A DNA stretch of 64,000 nt from Picochlorum sp. 'celeri' (Eukaryota; Chlorophyta; Trebouxiophyceae). How positions within the stretch are numbered: position 1 is the stretch's first letter; each line of letters starts with the position of its first letter. The stretch spans positions 1,050,179-1,114,178 of the forward strand of contig JAACMV010000004.1 of assembly GCA_010909725.1 (NCBI GenBank). The letters run 5' to 3'. The notes under the pieces were generated by a model, which ran no database searches, had not been told where the DNA came from, and worked only from the letters and a program-made list of their open reading frames with translations. Both the position numbers and the translations under genes were made by a program. Shown here piece after piece: positions 41,483-50,846 of this stretch.

Positions 41483-42946
41483 ATGGCATCTAGTATCTTG
41501 AAAAGGCGGGATATATGCAACGCACTCGGGTGGAGTGCCTGTAGAACGAGAGCATTTTCGACCTACACGCTGTCGAGTGTCGTGGATCACCTTCCTCAAG
41601 CTGTTGCCAAATTTCACGTACGATCCTCGGCTGTATATCTTTAATTGATTACTAGTAACAATTTACTCGTATGGGTTCAGGACATTGTGGCAGACAGAGC
41701 TTCTGGGTGCTATGTTTGGGACACCTCTGGTAGAAAGTTGATGGACTTGACAAGCGGCATTGGTGTCACTTCCACGGGTCATTCGCACCCAAAAGTGATT
41801 GAAGCGATTCATAATCAGGCAAATAGGATCATATTTGCCCAGCAGAATATCCTGCCTGCGACAGAGGCTTCGATCAACCTCATCAACCACCTCAAAGGCA
41901 TCATGCCTTCTACCCTCAGCAGATTCTTCTTCTGTAATAGCGGTTCAGAAGCAGTAGACAATGCCATCAAAGTGGCTCGATCCTACACTGGAAAGCAAAA
42001 TATCATATGCATGCAAGGTGGCTACCATGGGCGCACGTATGGCGCAATGTCCATCACAACGTCAAAAACGGTGTATCGGCAAACATTTGGGCCCCTGCCC
42101 AGTGGGATTGCTGTGGCCAGTTATCCGTACTGCTTGCACTGTCCGACTCGGAAGGCAGCCGGAGGTATGGGATTTTCTGTTTCTCCGTGTGTGCAGGGTG
42201 TGGGGAAATCATTCTCAGAGAGGCAATGCTGCGGATCACCACTCGAGCAGCTGGAATTGTTGTTGAAAACACAGTCTCACCCAAGTGAGACTGCTGCGAT
42301 CATCATTGAGCCTATCCTGGGAGAGGGAGGTTTCCTAGTCCCTCCAAGTGGATATCTAGATGAGCTCAGGAGAATCTGTGACCAGAACAACATGCTGCTC
42401 ATATTTGATGAGGTGCAATCTGGTGTGGCCCGTACTGGAGAATGGTGGGGACACCAGACTCTCACAAAGGTGCAACCAGACATTATGATATTTGCAAAAG
42501 GAATAGCCAGTGGATTCCCCTTTGCAGGCTTGGCAGCGAGGGACGACATGTTCTCTAAGATGACGCCAGGCATGATGGGCGGAACGTATGGGGGCAGTGC
42601 CCTTGGGTGCGCTGCTGCTGTTGGCACACTTGAAGCCATCATGGAGGAAAATATGATGGCTAATGCCAAAGCCAGAGGATCGCAGATGATGAATGCGCTG
42701 GTCAAACTCGCCGATACATACCCAATCCTTGAGGTCAGAGGCAGGGGACTGATGATTGCTGTTGAGTTTGACGGCCCGCCAGGAACAGCTGCCAAAGTGG
42801 TACAAGAAGGATTCGATGAAGATTTAATTCTCATCACCGCTGGCATCAGAGAGACTGTGAGGCTCTTACCACCGCTGGTGATCACCGAGGAAGACGTCGA
42901 TTTTGCCATGGGTGCTTTGGATAGAGCACTCTCTCGAGTTTTTTGA
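41483..42946 (+). CDS. class-III PLP aminotransferase, GABA-transaminase-like, mitochondrial
   Basis: Exon 1 41483-41617 encodes an Arg/Ser-rich mitochondrial-type presequence; exon 2 41681-42946 follows a 63-nt intron (GTACGA...GTTCAG). Total 466 residues. Fold type I class-III signatures: LTSGIGVTSTGHSHPKV, FFCNSGSEAVDNAIKVAR, GGYHGRTYGAM, IIEPILGEGGFLVPP, LIFDEVQSGVARTG (PLP-binding Asp) and the Schiff-base Lys in IFAKGIASGFP. The Cys-containing YPYCLHCP insertion is typical of archaeal/bacterial GabT-like enzymes. Neighbouring GAD and SSADH favour GABA as amino donor, but alanine-glyoxylate or ornithine aminotransferase activity is possible on sequence alone. Confidence 0.85.
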
Positions 42947-43187
42947 TTTGTTCACTCTTCCCTGTTTTTATTTTATTTTCGGTGCCATGTGAGTAAGCTC
43001 CTACCACTCTGTGTTTGTCATGTATATCTTGAGCAGTACAACTTGTCTCTGTTGTGAGACAAGAATTCTTGCCAAGCAATCCGCGTCCCACCATTGGTGG
43101 GTCATCAACCCTACCCTCAACCGCTTCCGTCCATACGATATTCCTTCAGAATTTAACACTTCCATTGCACAAAAACAGAATCAGACA

Positions 43188-44708
43188 ATGTTCAAAGAGT
43201 CTCAATCAACCAAGGACGTGTCCCACCTCCAGGGCCGGGATCGTGATGACGTTGTGGACTGCACGTTTGCATCGAGGTATATGAGCGAACCCATTCCAAA
43301 ATCTGTCATGCCAGAGTCCAGTATTCCAGCAAATGTGGTTCACCAGGTGATCAAGGACTTGCGCACGCTGGACGCAAGGCCAAATCTTAACCTCGCATCT
43401 TTTGTGACAACTTGGATGGAGCCCCAGGCTCAAGAATTGATCATGGATTCTCTGAATATCAACTTTGTTGATACTGATGAGTACCCATCGTGCCAAGAGA
43501 TTTCCAACAGGTGCGTGGCCATGCTTGCCCAGCTCTTCCACTCTCCTTCTGTGGATGCTTTGGGGAATGGAGACGCAGTCGGAGCCCCAACTGTTGGCTC
43601 CAGTGAGGCAATCATGCTTTCCGGACTTGCCATGAAAAAGAGGTGGCAGGAGAGACGCGCTGCGGAGAACTTGGACACCACCAAGCCAAACTTGGTCATG
43701 GGAAACCAGACCCATGTGTGCTGGGAGAAGTTCTGCAGATACTGGGATGTGGAGGCTAGGTACGTCCAGGTCGAGGAAGGTCGCTACTGTGCTACTCCAG
43801 AACTCATTGCTGCTCGATGCGATGAGAATACCATTGGGGTCGTGTCTGTATTCGGTTCCACCTACACCGGTGAGTTTGAAGACACTGAAGCCCTCGATGC
43901 CATGGTGACAAAGATGAACAAGGAGAATGGCTGGAACATCGTCATCCACGTAGACGGAGCATCCGGTGCCATGGTCGCCCCATTTGTGTATCCAGATGTC
44001 AAGTTTGACTTCCGGCTGGATAATGTTGCCTCCATCAACATTTCAGGACACAAGTATGGCTTGGTCTATCCAGGGCTGGGGTGGGCCATCTGGAGGGATG
44101 CAGAAGCTCTACCTGAATCGATGGTGTTCTACTGCGATTACTTGGGTACGGTTGAACGCTCCATCACTTTGAATTTCTCGAGGGGAGCAAGTCAGATCAT
44201 CGCTCAGTATTATCAGTTGCTGCGTTTGGGACGCGAAGGGTACAGAAAAATCATGATCAACTTGACAAGCATTGCCAGGCATATCAAGAAAGCCATCGAG
44301 AAGACGGGGCATTTCGAAATTTTGTCCCAAGATGTTGGCGTTCCGCTGGTTGCTTTCCGTTTGAACAAGATCAAGGGCAACCATGGAGGGGAGCACAGGA
44401 GACTGTACGACGAGTTCCAGCTTGCCGACAGGATGAGGATTGCGGGTTGGGTTCTCCCCGCGTATAAAATGCCAGAGGGAGCAGAGCATGTCAAGCTGAT
44501 GCGCATCACGATCAGAGAGGATTTCTCCATGACCATGGCGGATCAAGTCATCCAGAAGCTCATTGAGTCGGTGGAATGGCTGGACAACCACTTCACCATC
44601 TCCAAGGACGAGTTGAATGACATGGCCACCCATGCCCTTGGCAAGCAATTCAGCAGAATGGACTCAAAAGTGCTGAGAAGCGTCTCAGATTTACTCAGGC
44701 CTTGTTAA
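43188..44708 (+). CDS. GAD: glutamate decarboxylase
   Basis: From ATG 43188 the protein is 506 residues, the usual GAD length. The same frame stays open to an ATG at 43020, so a longer leader or an upstream exon is possible. It makes GABA and CO2 from glutamate, consuming a proton. Family blocks: FASRYMSEPIPKSVMPESSI, NLASFVTTWMEPQA, VGSSEAIMLSGLAMK, the Asp-containing IVIHVDGASGAMVAPF, and the PLP Lys in NISGHKYGLVYPGLGW (about residue 287). The C-terminal tail is divergent and lacks an obvious Trp/Lys-rich calmodulin-binding segment like that of land-plant GADs. It starts about 240 bp after the aminotransferase on the same strand. Confidence 0.93.
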   Translation: MFKESQSTKDVSHLQGRDRDDVVDCTFASRYMSEPIPKSVMPESSIPANVVHQVIKDLRTLDARPNLNLASFVTTWMEPQAQELIMDSLNINFVDTDEYPSCQEISNRCVAMLAQLFHSPSVDALGNGDAVGAPTVGSSEAIMLSGLAMKKRWQERRAAENLDTTKPNLVMGNQTHVCWEKFCRYWDVEARYVQVEEGRYCATPELIAARCDENTIGVVSVFGSTYTGEFEDTEALDAMVTKMNKENGWNIVIHVDGASGAMVAPFVYPDVKFDFRLDNVASINISGHKYGLVYPGLGWAIWRDAEALPESMVFYCDYLGTVERSITLNFSRGASQIIAQYYQLLRLGREGYRKIMINLTSIARHIKKAIEKTGHFEILSQDVGVPLVAFRLNKIKGNHGGEHRRLYDEFQLADRMRIAGWVLPAYKMPEGAEHVKLMRITIREDFSMTMADQVIQKLIESVEWLDNHFTISKDELNDMATHALGKQFSRMDSKVLRSVSDLLRPC

Positions 44709-44917
44709 ATACATCCATGTCATTTTTCTTCTTTTTTGGCAACATTCGGAAGTTGACTCCTTGTCGGATTTTGAGATGATGTTTATTATTATGCATTTAA
44801 AAAAAAAGACATCAGGTACTGATATTGCACTATTTTAGAGGCTCAATCGTTCGAAAGGTTGTCGGAGGATGAGCGCAACCGGAGACAGAGAGAGATTGTG
44901 ACCCTGACAACAAAGAT

Positions 44918-47900
44918 ATGGCACCAAGTAGAGCTGTTTCTCAGTCCGTATGGCTCAAAGTGGATCCTAAAAACGACGACTTCGCAGTGGGGTACGATTC
45001 CGATGCTTGTACAACTTTTCTTAGTCGTGAAGTATGGCTGAATGACTCTCTCTTCGTCCGTTTCTTTCTGCAGTCGCACTGAGATTTGCTTCGATGTTAG
45101 ATCAAACGCAATTGAGGATATTGATTTGCATTGCCATGGGATACACGTGGATTCGGTGGCAGTGGAAGGTGAGGAGACTACATGTTCATGGAGCAGTCCT
45201 GCTGGTGGGACGACGGAGGGAGACCTGGAGGCAGCGTACAAGTCGGTGTGTGAGTCTTGGCTCGAGCCGAATATGAGGATTGCTGTTCCACCACGCGTAC
45301 GAGATAAGTTTACGCTCGCGGCGGACGGTACAGGCGACAAGGCAGGCACTCTGACACTGACAGTGGCATATCGGGTTGCTCTTGGTGAGTCTGTCGGCCT
45401 TCTGCGGCACAAAGGGTACATCACCACCAACGATTCGGTGGGCAGTACTTCTGCATGGGTGCCATGCGTCGATAGCCCTGGGCACCTTTTGCAACAAGTG
45501 GACCTGCACTTTGTGGTTCCTTCAGATCACATTCCGGTTTCCTCTGGGGAGCTGAAGACTGTGCACAAGTCGGAGCGTCGCAAATTTTGGAAGATGTATC
45601 ACTATGTGATGCCTTACGAATGCTCCCTGTGCGATGTTGGTTTTGTTGTGGGACCTTTTAGAGTTGAGGCAACGGCCCAGGTGGCCTCTTCGGAGACCAA
45701 TCAAGAGCTCACTTTGAACCAATTCGTCCCTCAGGACGAGGAGGCGGATGTCATGAACATGTCCTCTTTCATGCGAATACCACTGGAGCTGTATGGCGAT
45801 GTGACTGGTGGGGTGTTGCCAACACCCATGTTGAATGTTGCTTTCGTACCTCATGGTGTCCTGCCGGCCGAGATGGTGTCTGGCATTGGATTTCTGGCAA
45901 TTTCCATAGATTGCATTGTTGACAAAAGTTACATTGAAGGCTCTCAAAGGGTAAGGTGTGACGTATCGCTTGCCCTGGCAAAACAGTGGTTTGGATATCT
46001 GGTGAGGCCTCTCACATTCAACGATCTTTGGCTCGTATGTGGCTTGCAGCATTGGCTTGCGGATCAATTCATACGGTCTTACATCGGCAAAACGGATTGG
46101 TTCTATAAGAGGTGGCAACGGCACGTGGCAGTGGCCGAGATGGACAATGGAGAACCTCCACCCTTGGCATTTCACGGATGGAGACAAGATGGTTGCTCAT
46201 GGGGTGTGTTTTATGGCACAGAACGGTCAGATCCATCTCTTTTTTTCTCCATGAAATCGGCTGCCGTCCTGGCCATGATAGAAAATCGCTCTGGAGAACA
46301 GCTCTTCAAGAAACAGGTAGAAAATACTGTCAGGTGTGGCACTGCAGCTGCTCCGTCCTCACATGACTCGGTGAGGCATCCAAGCAGGACGGTAGATGCT
46401 AAATTATTCTTGACAGAGCTTAGCAAAGCTGGGGACTTCCGGGCTGAAGTGCTTCCTTTCATGGAGCGATGGGTTTTTGGCTCTGGGGCTCCTTGTATAT
46501 CTCTGGGAGTGCAGTTCCACAGGAGGGGCTGTCTACTGGACGTTGGCCTAAAGCAGGTCGGCTCAGAGGCAGCTTTCAGAGCTTCTATGGCGGCAGAAAT
46601 GGAGGCGAAGAAAGAGAAAATGGGCATCTCGGGGATCATTAAAGTAGCTGTCCAGGAAGGGTCAGGTGTCAAGGTCGACCACCCCCTGCATTTGGGAGCC
46701 AAAGGGTATCTGGCCCAGACAGTAAAGGTGAATCCAGAGGTGAAAAAGATTGCTGGAAAGAGAGGGAGGAAAAAGAAATCTGAGGAGGCTCTTGTTGCAG
46801 CAAAGCAAGCAGCCTTGCAAAATGCTCAACACCCAGTGCAGTATGTTCGCCTGGATTCCACAAGCGAGTTTTTGTGTCTGAAAATAGTCCATCAGCCCAC
46901 TCGTATGATGGTCAACAAACTAGTCAACTCTCGAGATGTCGTGGCACAAGCCGAAGCTGTGAGGGAGCTAGCTCATACTCCGGTGAGCACACTGGATCCC
47001 AAGCCACTGGAGAGCCTGACAAATGCTCTGGAAGATGACAACATGCATTGGGTCATACGATGCGAGGCTGCAATAGGACTCAGTCAGCTTGTGTACGAGG
47101 ATGGAAACCCAGCAGGTGCGCTGCAATGATTCACTCACTGCTCTGACTTGAAATGAACGAGAGTGGCCCCTAATTTTTTTTTGTATCGCGCTCGTATTGC
47201 AGGGATCAATTCGTTGATTGGGTTCTATAAGAAAAGGTTCTGGGATGACCAGGAGAACACACCCGTGCGAATAAGTTTTGCCAACATTGAAGAATATTTG
47301 GTGACCAAGGCGGTCATTGTGGCTCTTTCTCAGTGCACATCTTCGAATGGATTTACCGATTTTGACGCTATTTCCTTTTTATTAGAGTCTATAGATGGCT
47401 TTTGGCCGCAAGAAACGGATATTGATTGGAGGCCCTTGTTGGCAACGCTCTTGCAAGCACTTGGGGACCTTCGTTGTGATAATAACGAAGCAGCCCTTGT
47501 GGATCTGGTCACGAGAAGGCTGTTTAAGACGCTTTCTGAGTACCTTAAGAAGCATATGGTGTTGGATTCTACAAATTACTGCGTTGCAGAGGCTTGCCTG
47601 TTGGGTCTTGTGTCCTTGACTTGCAATGACTTGTGTCCACGAGAGATTGTGCAAGGGTACGATACATTGTTGCCACCCATGGTTTGTTTTCCCTTATATA
47701 TATCACCAATGAAGATGAAATCATTGTCGTTCTATAATATTGTAGGGTCTTTAAGATATTGGTGGAATTCTGCAACAGGAGGGACCTGCCTCCAAAAGTC
47801 TCCATGGCTAGCTTCAGGGCAGCAGCTCGGTTCAGAGCCACCTGGCAGGGATATGAACGTGCATTTTTTTGGTGTTTGGCGTTATTGGACTCCCAGGATC

Positions 47901-48355
47901 GCCTTGGCGCGGAGTGTATCCGAATCGCATGGAAAGAGCTTGCAATCTCCTTGCGACCAGCTACAGTGTCTCTTCAATTGCTTAACAAAGTCAGGGATGC
48001 ACTCGTAGATACGCGTTTTGACGCTCATATCAGGCATCTGATATTTGTGGCATCTTGTGCTCTGACCGGCAGCAGCATATACGTCTCAGAGACCTATGCT
48101 GATGCCAAGCCAAGCCTGATCAAACTGAATGCGCCAATTGAGACACAGCAGAAGGAAGACTCCCTCAAAAATAGAGACGAGGTAATGATTGAAGCACAAG
48201 ATGCCCAGCAGCAGCCATCACCTCCTCCGTCATCCTTGGAAGTCCAAGCACCACCACCTCCTCCGTCATCCATGGAAGCCCAAGCTCCTGCACCTGCAGC
48301 GGAACATCCACAGAAACCAAAGAAATTGAAGCTTAAGCTGACCAAACCTGTCTAA
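44918..48355 (+). CDS. TAF2: TFIID subunit TAF2
   Basis: Four exons, 44918-44991, 45074-47115, 47203-47656 and 47746-48355 (introns 82, 87, 89 nt), in phase, about 1,059 residues. TAF2 is the M1-aminopeptidase-like subunit of TFIID that contacts the core-promoter initiator. Recognition: N-terminal beta domain (WLKVDPKNDDF joining TEICFDVRSN), GYITTNDSVGSTSAWVPCVDSP, the MPYECSLCDVGFVVGPF block, LALAKQWFGYL...LQHWLADQFI where active aminopeptidases have HExxH but TAF2 does not, a central Lys-rich insert, and HEAT-like C-terminal helices around EALVAAKQAAL and AVRELAHTPVST. The tail is Pro-rich and ends in a Lys-rich patch. Confidence 0.85.
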
Positions 48356-48385
48356 TTATATTATTTAAAACCCAGTAAATAAAGA

Positions 48386-49033
48386 ATGAGGAGCGTCCAA
48401 GGAGAGTTCTCTTGGCCCGAGAGAGAAGACGCGAAAGGCCAAGAGATGGCGGGGTACCACAGGTTCTGGCGGAAATCGTCGCGATCGAGCGAACCTCACG
48501 AATGGGAACCATTCATAGACTCCATATCAGTTGCCTTTGGAGAAGATCCCTTGAAAACGGCCATCGAGAAGGCGAAAGAAGCAGGCGTGAACAAGAATCT
48601 CAAAACTATTCCAGCCTTGTATGAGTATGCCGTCGTTCATCGCGACCGCCCGAAAAAGAAAGTTAAAGTATATCTTGGGAAAGCGTCAAACTTTCAGGTG
48701 AATCAAGACGATATGTTGCTCGAAAGCAGTGACGTGGCAAAGGAGATGTGGAAATTCTTCCGCCTGGCAACGCAGCACAATTGCTCCATCATGCGAAGAT
48801 ATTGCTATTACACAGATTCCAAGATGGGAACTGGGAGAGAGAGGAAGATTGATCCACAATGCTTGCTTGATAGGGCTGAAAATCGATTTCTAGCTGCGTT
48901 CGATTATCCCTGGAACAGGCAGCCTGGTTCAGACGAACGGGGAATCTATTTGACTCCCCACAATGCGCTATGTTGCATCCCGGCGGGGGTGGATGTCATC
49001 AGGATTCACCCATCAATGATCCAGTACTCGTGA
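48386..49033 (+). CDS. GIY-YIG-like/EFFECTOR OF TRANSCRIPTION-like protein (tentative)
   Basis: 215 residues, ATG 30 nt after the TAF2 stop. ALYEYAV...KKVKVYLGKASN looks like the two-strand GIY-YIG opening. Arg pairs occur in CSIMRRYCYYTDSK and a Glu in LDRAENRFLAAFDYPWN, whose FDYPWN resembles the FDYAWN ending of plant EFFECTOR OF TRANSCRIPTION GIY-YIG domains. The assignment is by motif memory only. If right, this would be a small DNA-nicking or DNA-binding protein. No zinc motif is visible. Confidence 0.4.
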   Translation: MRSVQGEFSWPEREDAKGQEMAGYHRFWRKSSRSSEPHEWEPFIDSISVAFGEDPLKTAIEKAKEAGVNKNLKTIPALYEYAVVHRDRPKKKVKVYLGKASNFQVNQDDMLLESSDVAKEMWKFFRLATQHNCSIMRRYCYYTDSKMGTGRERKIDPQCLLDRAENRFLAAFDYPWNRQPGSDERGIYLTPHNALCCIPAGVDVIRIHPSMIQYS

Positions 49034-49230
49034 TTCTCGAGGTGGCTCGTTGCTAAACGCAATTGGTTGGGTAGTACAATGAAGATCTTTATGGACAATG
49101 GCGAATGTGCACGTGATGATGAGTTGATCACCAGTTCAAAGGTGAATGTCTAAGTATTAATATAGTAAGAAGTATCCGGGTACATCCATCGAGCGAAACC
49201 CTTAATCAACTGGAGTCGCAGAAGCGTGAC

Positions 49231-49626
49231 ATGGGCTTGGACAGGGAGGAAATTGCCGCCCTCTTCGACAAGCTCGCCAAGGGCGAGAAAGAGTACTTTT
49301 TTGACCATGTTGCAGAGGATGTTGACTGGACAGTGACGGGGAGGCACCCTATTGCGGGCCGATACACGAGGAAAGCGGACTTTGTGGCTGCCACATGCAG
49401 GATCGACAACGCTCTGGAGAGGAAAATCCTGTTCAAAGTGCAGCATATCTTGGTGGATGGAGATGTGGCAGTTATTGAAATGGAGTCGAAGGCGGTTGCC
49501 AAGAATGGGGAACCGTTCAACAACGCATATTGCTGGGTAGTCACATTTGCGTTTGGGAAGATTTGCAAGGTGCGGGCCTATGTCGACTCGGCCAGCGTTG
49601 CCAAACTCTTGGCGGAAAATGAATAA
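49231..49626 (+). CDS. SnoaL-like (NTF2-fold, ketosteroid-isomerase-like) small protein
   Basis: 131 residues. The pattern of helix (IAALFDKLAKGEKEYFFDHV), AEDVDWTVTGRHPIAGRYTRK, and late beta strands (VAVIEMESKAV, CWVVTFAFGKICKVRAYVD) fits the SnoaL/NTF2-like cone found in many enzymes and orphan proteins. No catalytic signature allows a reaction to be named. Single exon with no evident targeting signal. It is the second NTF2-fold protein in the window. Confidence 0.7.
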   Translation: MGLDREEIAALFDKLAKGEKEYFFDHVAEDVDWTVTGRHPIAGRYTRKADFVAATCRIDNALERKILFKVQHILVDGDVAVIEMESKAVAKNGEPFNNAYCWVVTFAFGKICKVRAYVDSASVAKLLAENE

Positions 49627-49931
49627 GCATCTCTCTGTTTATCTTGACCATGGATTAGCATAACACTCGTCTTCTTCCTGGCCCCATCAGAGTGAGGGTG
49701 ACGTTTGCCTCTTGCAAGCAGCTGCTTCAATTGAAGAGCAGAGAATTGCAATTGCTTGCAAGGATGATCATTTGCTTGGATGCAATAAGGGTCGAGTATC
49801 ATTAAATCAATACACATACATTAAACTTACTTAAAAAAGAGTATTTTGCATTAGAAGATAAAGCCCATGCTCGATAGCGGCGTTTGGGAATTCGCAGATG
49901 CTGAATTCGGTTGTTTCGATTGTCCGACATC

Positions 49932-50285
49932 ATGTCTTATAAATGCGCGGATTGCGGCCGCAGAGTTGCGAAGAAGGGTGATTTGAGAACTTATCAAGGT
50001 CGCCGAATATGCTTCCGGTGTAGGATGGCTCTTTCGCGGAGCAAAAATGGGACCCTATCACCAACCGTTGCAGGGCGAGCCAACAAGGGTGGGAAGCAGA
50101 GTGGGGCGAATGATGTAGATAAGAATTCCAAGGGCAGAGCCCCCTCGATCGCTGTTGGCGCTGACGGTGGGACGTCAGGTGAAGGTGGCAACCTGGAATC
50201 CATCGAGTTGTCTCCCTCGATGTGGGATGGTGGCCGTGCGATCCAGTGGCTAGAAGCATACAAGCGAGACCTAGCGATGCAATAG
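49932..50285 (+). CDS. small CxxC zinc-ribbon-like protein, hypothetical
   Basis: 117 residues from ATG 49932. The N-terminus YKCADCGRRVAKKGDLRTYQ then GRRICFRCR holds two CxxC pairs about 20 residues apart, a possible single zinc ribbon. The rest is Gly/Ser/Lys-rich low complexity. No family is recognised. Expression is uncertain, although the Cys spacing argues against a random frame. Confidence 0.45.
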   Translation: MSYKCADCGRRVAKKGDLRTYQGRRICFRCRMALSRSKNGTLSPTVAGRANKGGKQSGANDVDKNSKGRAPSIAVGADGGTSGEGGNLESIELSPSMWDGGRAIQWLEAYKRDLAMQ

Positions 50286-50846
50286 CAGGAGGAGTAAGGG
50301 AGCGAACCACCCCGCTATGAAGAATTGACATTTAGAATGCAGCTTGATAGGCCAGCAGGCTTGGAATACACATCCAACTCCGAGCAGATGAAGGGACCCC
50401 TCAAAGCCCTGACAAGAAGCAATCTACTTACATCATTGGGAACTCAATTAGCAAGTCAGTGCTGATACTAGTCAACGGCGCATGAGCATGCGCCACCGTG
50501 AAGGCGCGCTCTTTCCGTAAAAAGTATACTTTGTACGTACAACTAAAATCAAGATGCTCTGCGAGGAATCTTTTTTACGTGCCGGCGAAAGATTCCAAGG
50601 CTGCAGAGTTTACGCCATGCATTCTTGTAGCGATACGTGTTCTTTAATTTGGTGTAATCACTTGCAAATAGTTGTACAACAAGCATCAACGCTGTTTACA
50701 CGGTGTAGCAGTGTGAAAGCTTCTGCAGTGTTCAACTTGCCGACGAACCCGTGCAACTTTCCAGGAAAGAGCCTGCGCAGTCGAGCCCAATTCATCGCCT
50801 CAGTGCGCTATTGATTTACGGAGTATCTGAAGCATTATAATTCATC
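50286..50846. promoter_or_regulatory. intergenic region upstream of the phosphate transporter
   Basis: 561 bp. Includes an 86-codon open frame (50554-50814) with no recognisable features, and AT-rich stretches at 50,520-50,560 and 50,815-50,846. A GCGCATGAGCATGCGCC near-palindrome lies at about 50,478. Likely promoter and 5' UTR for the PiT gene. Confidence 0.35.

Noticed and set aside
42277..42909. 210-codon antisense frame in the aminotransferase
   Set aside because: Shadow of a conserved PLP enzyme exon; composition is low-complexity and unrelated to any family.
44859..45041. 60-codon frame as TAF2 first exon
   Set aside because: The protein-continuous first exon is a different frame starting at ATG 44,918, which joins the TEICFDV strand in phase.
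45522..46187. 221-codon antisense frame within TAF2
   Set aside because: Overlaps conserved TAF2 coding sequence in full and has no domain features.
50554..50814. 86-codon open frame upstream of the phosphate transporter
   Set aside because: No protein-like pattern, no recognisable domain and it sits in the promoter/5' UTR interval.
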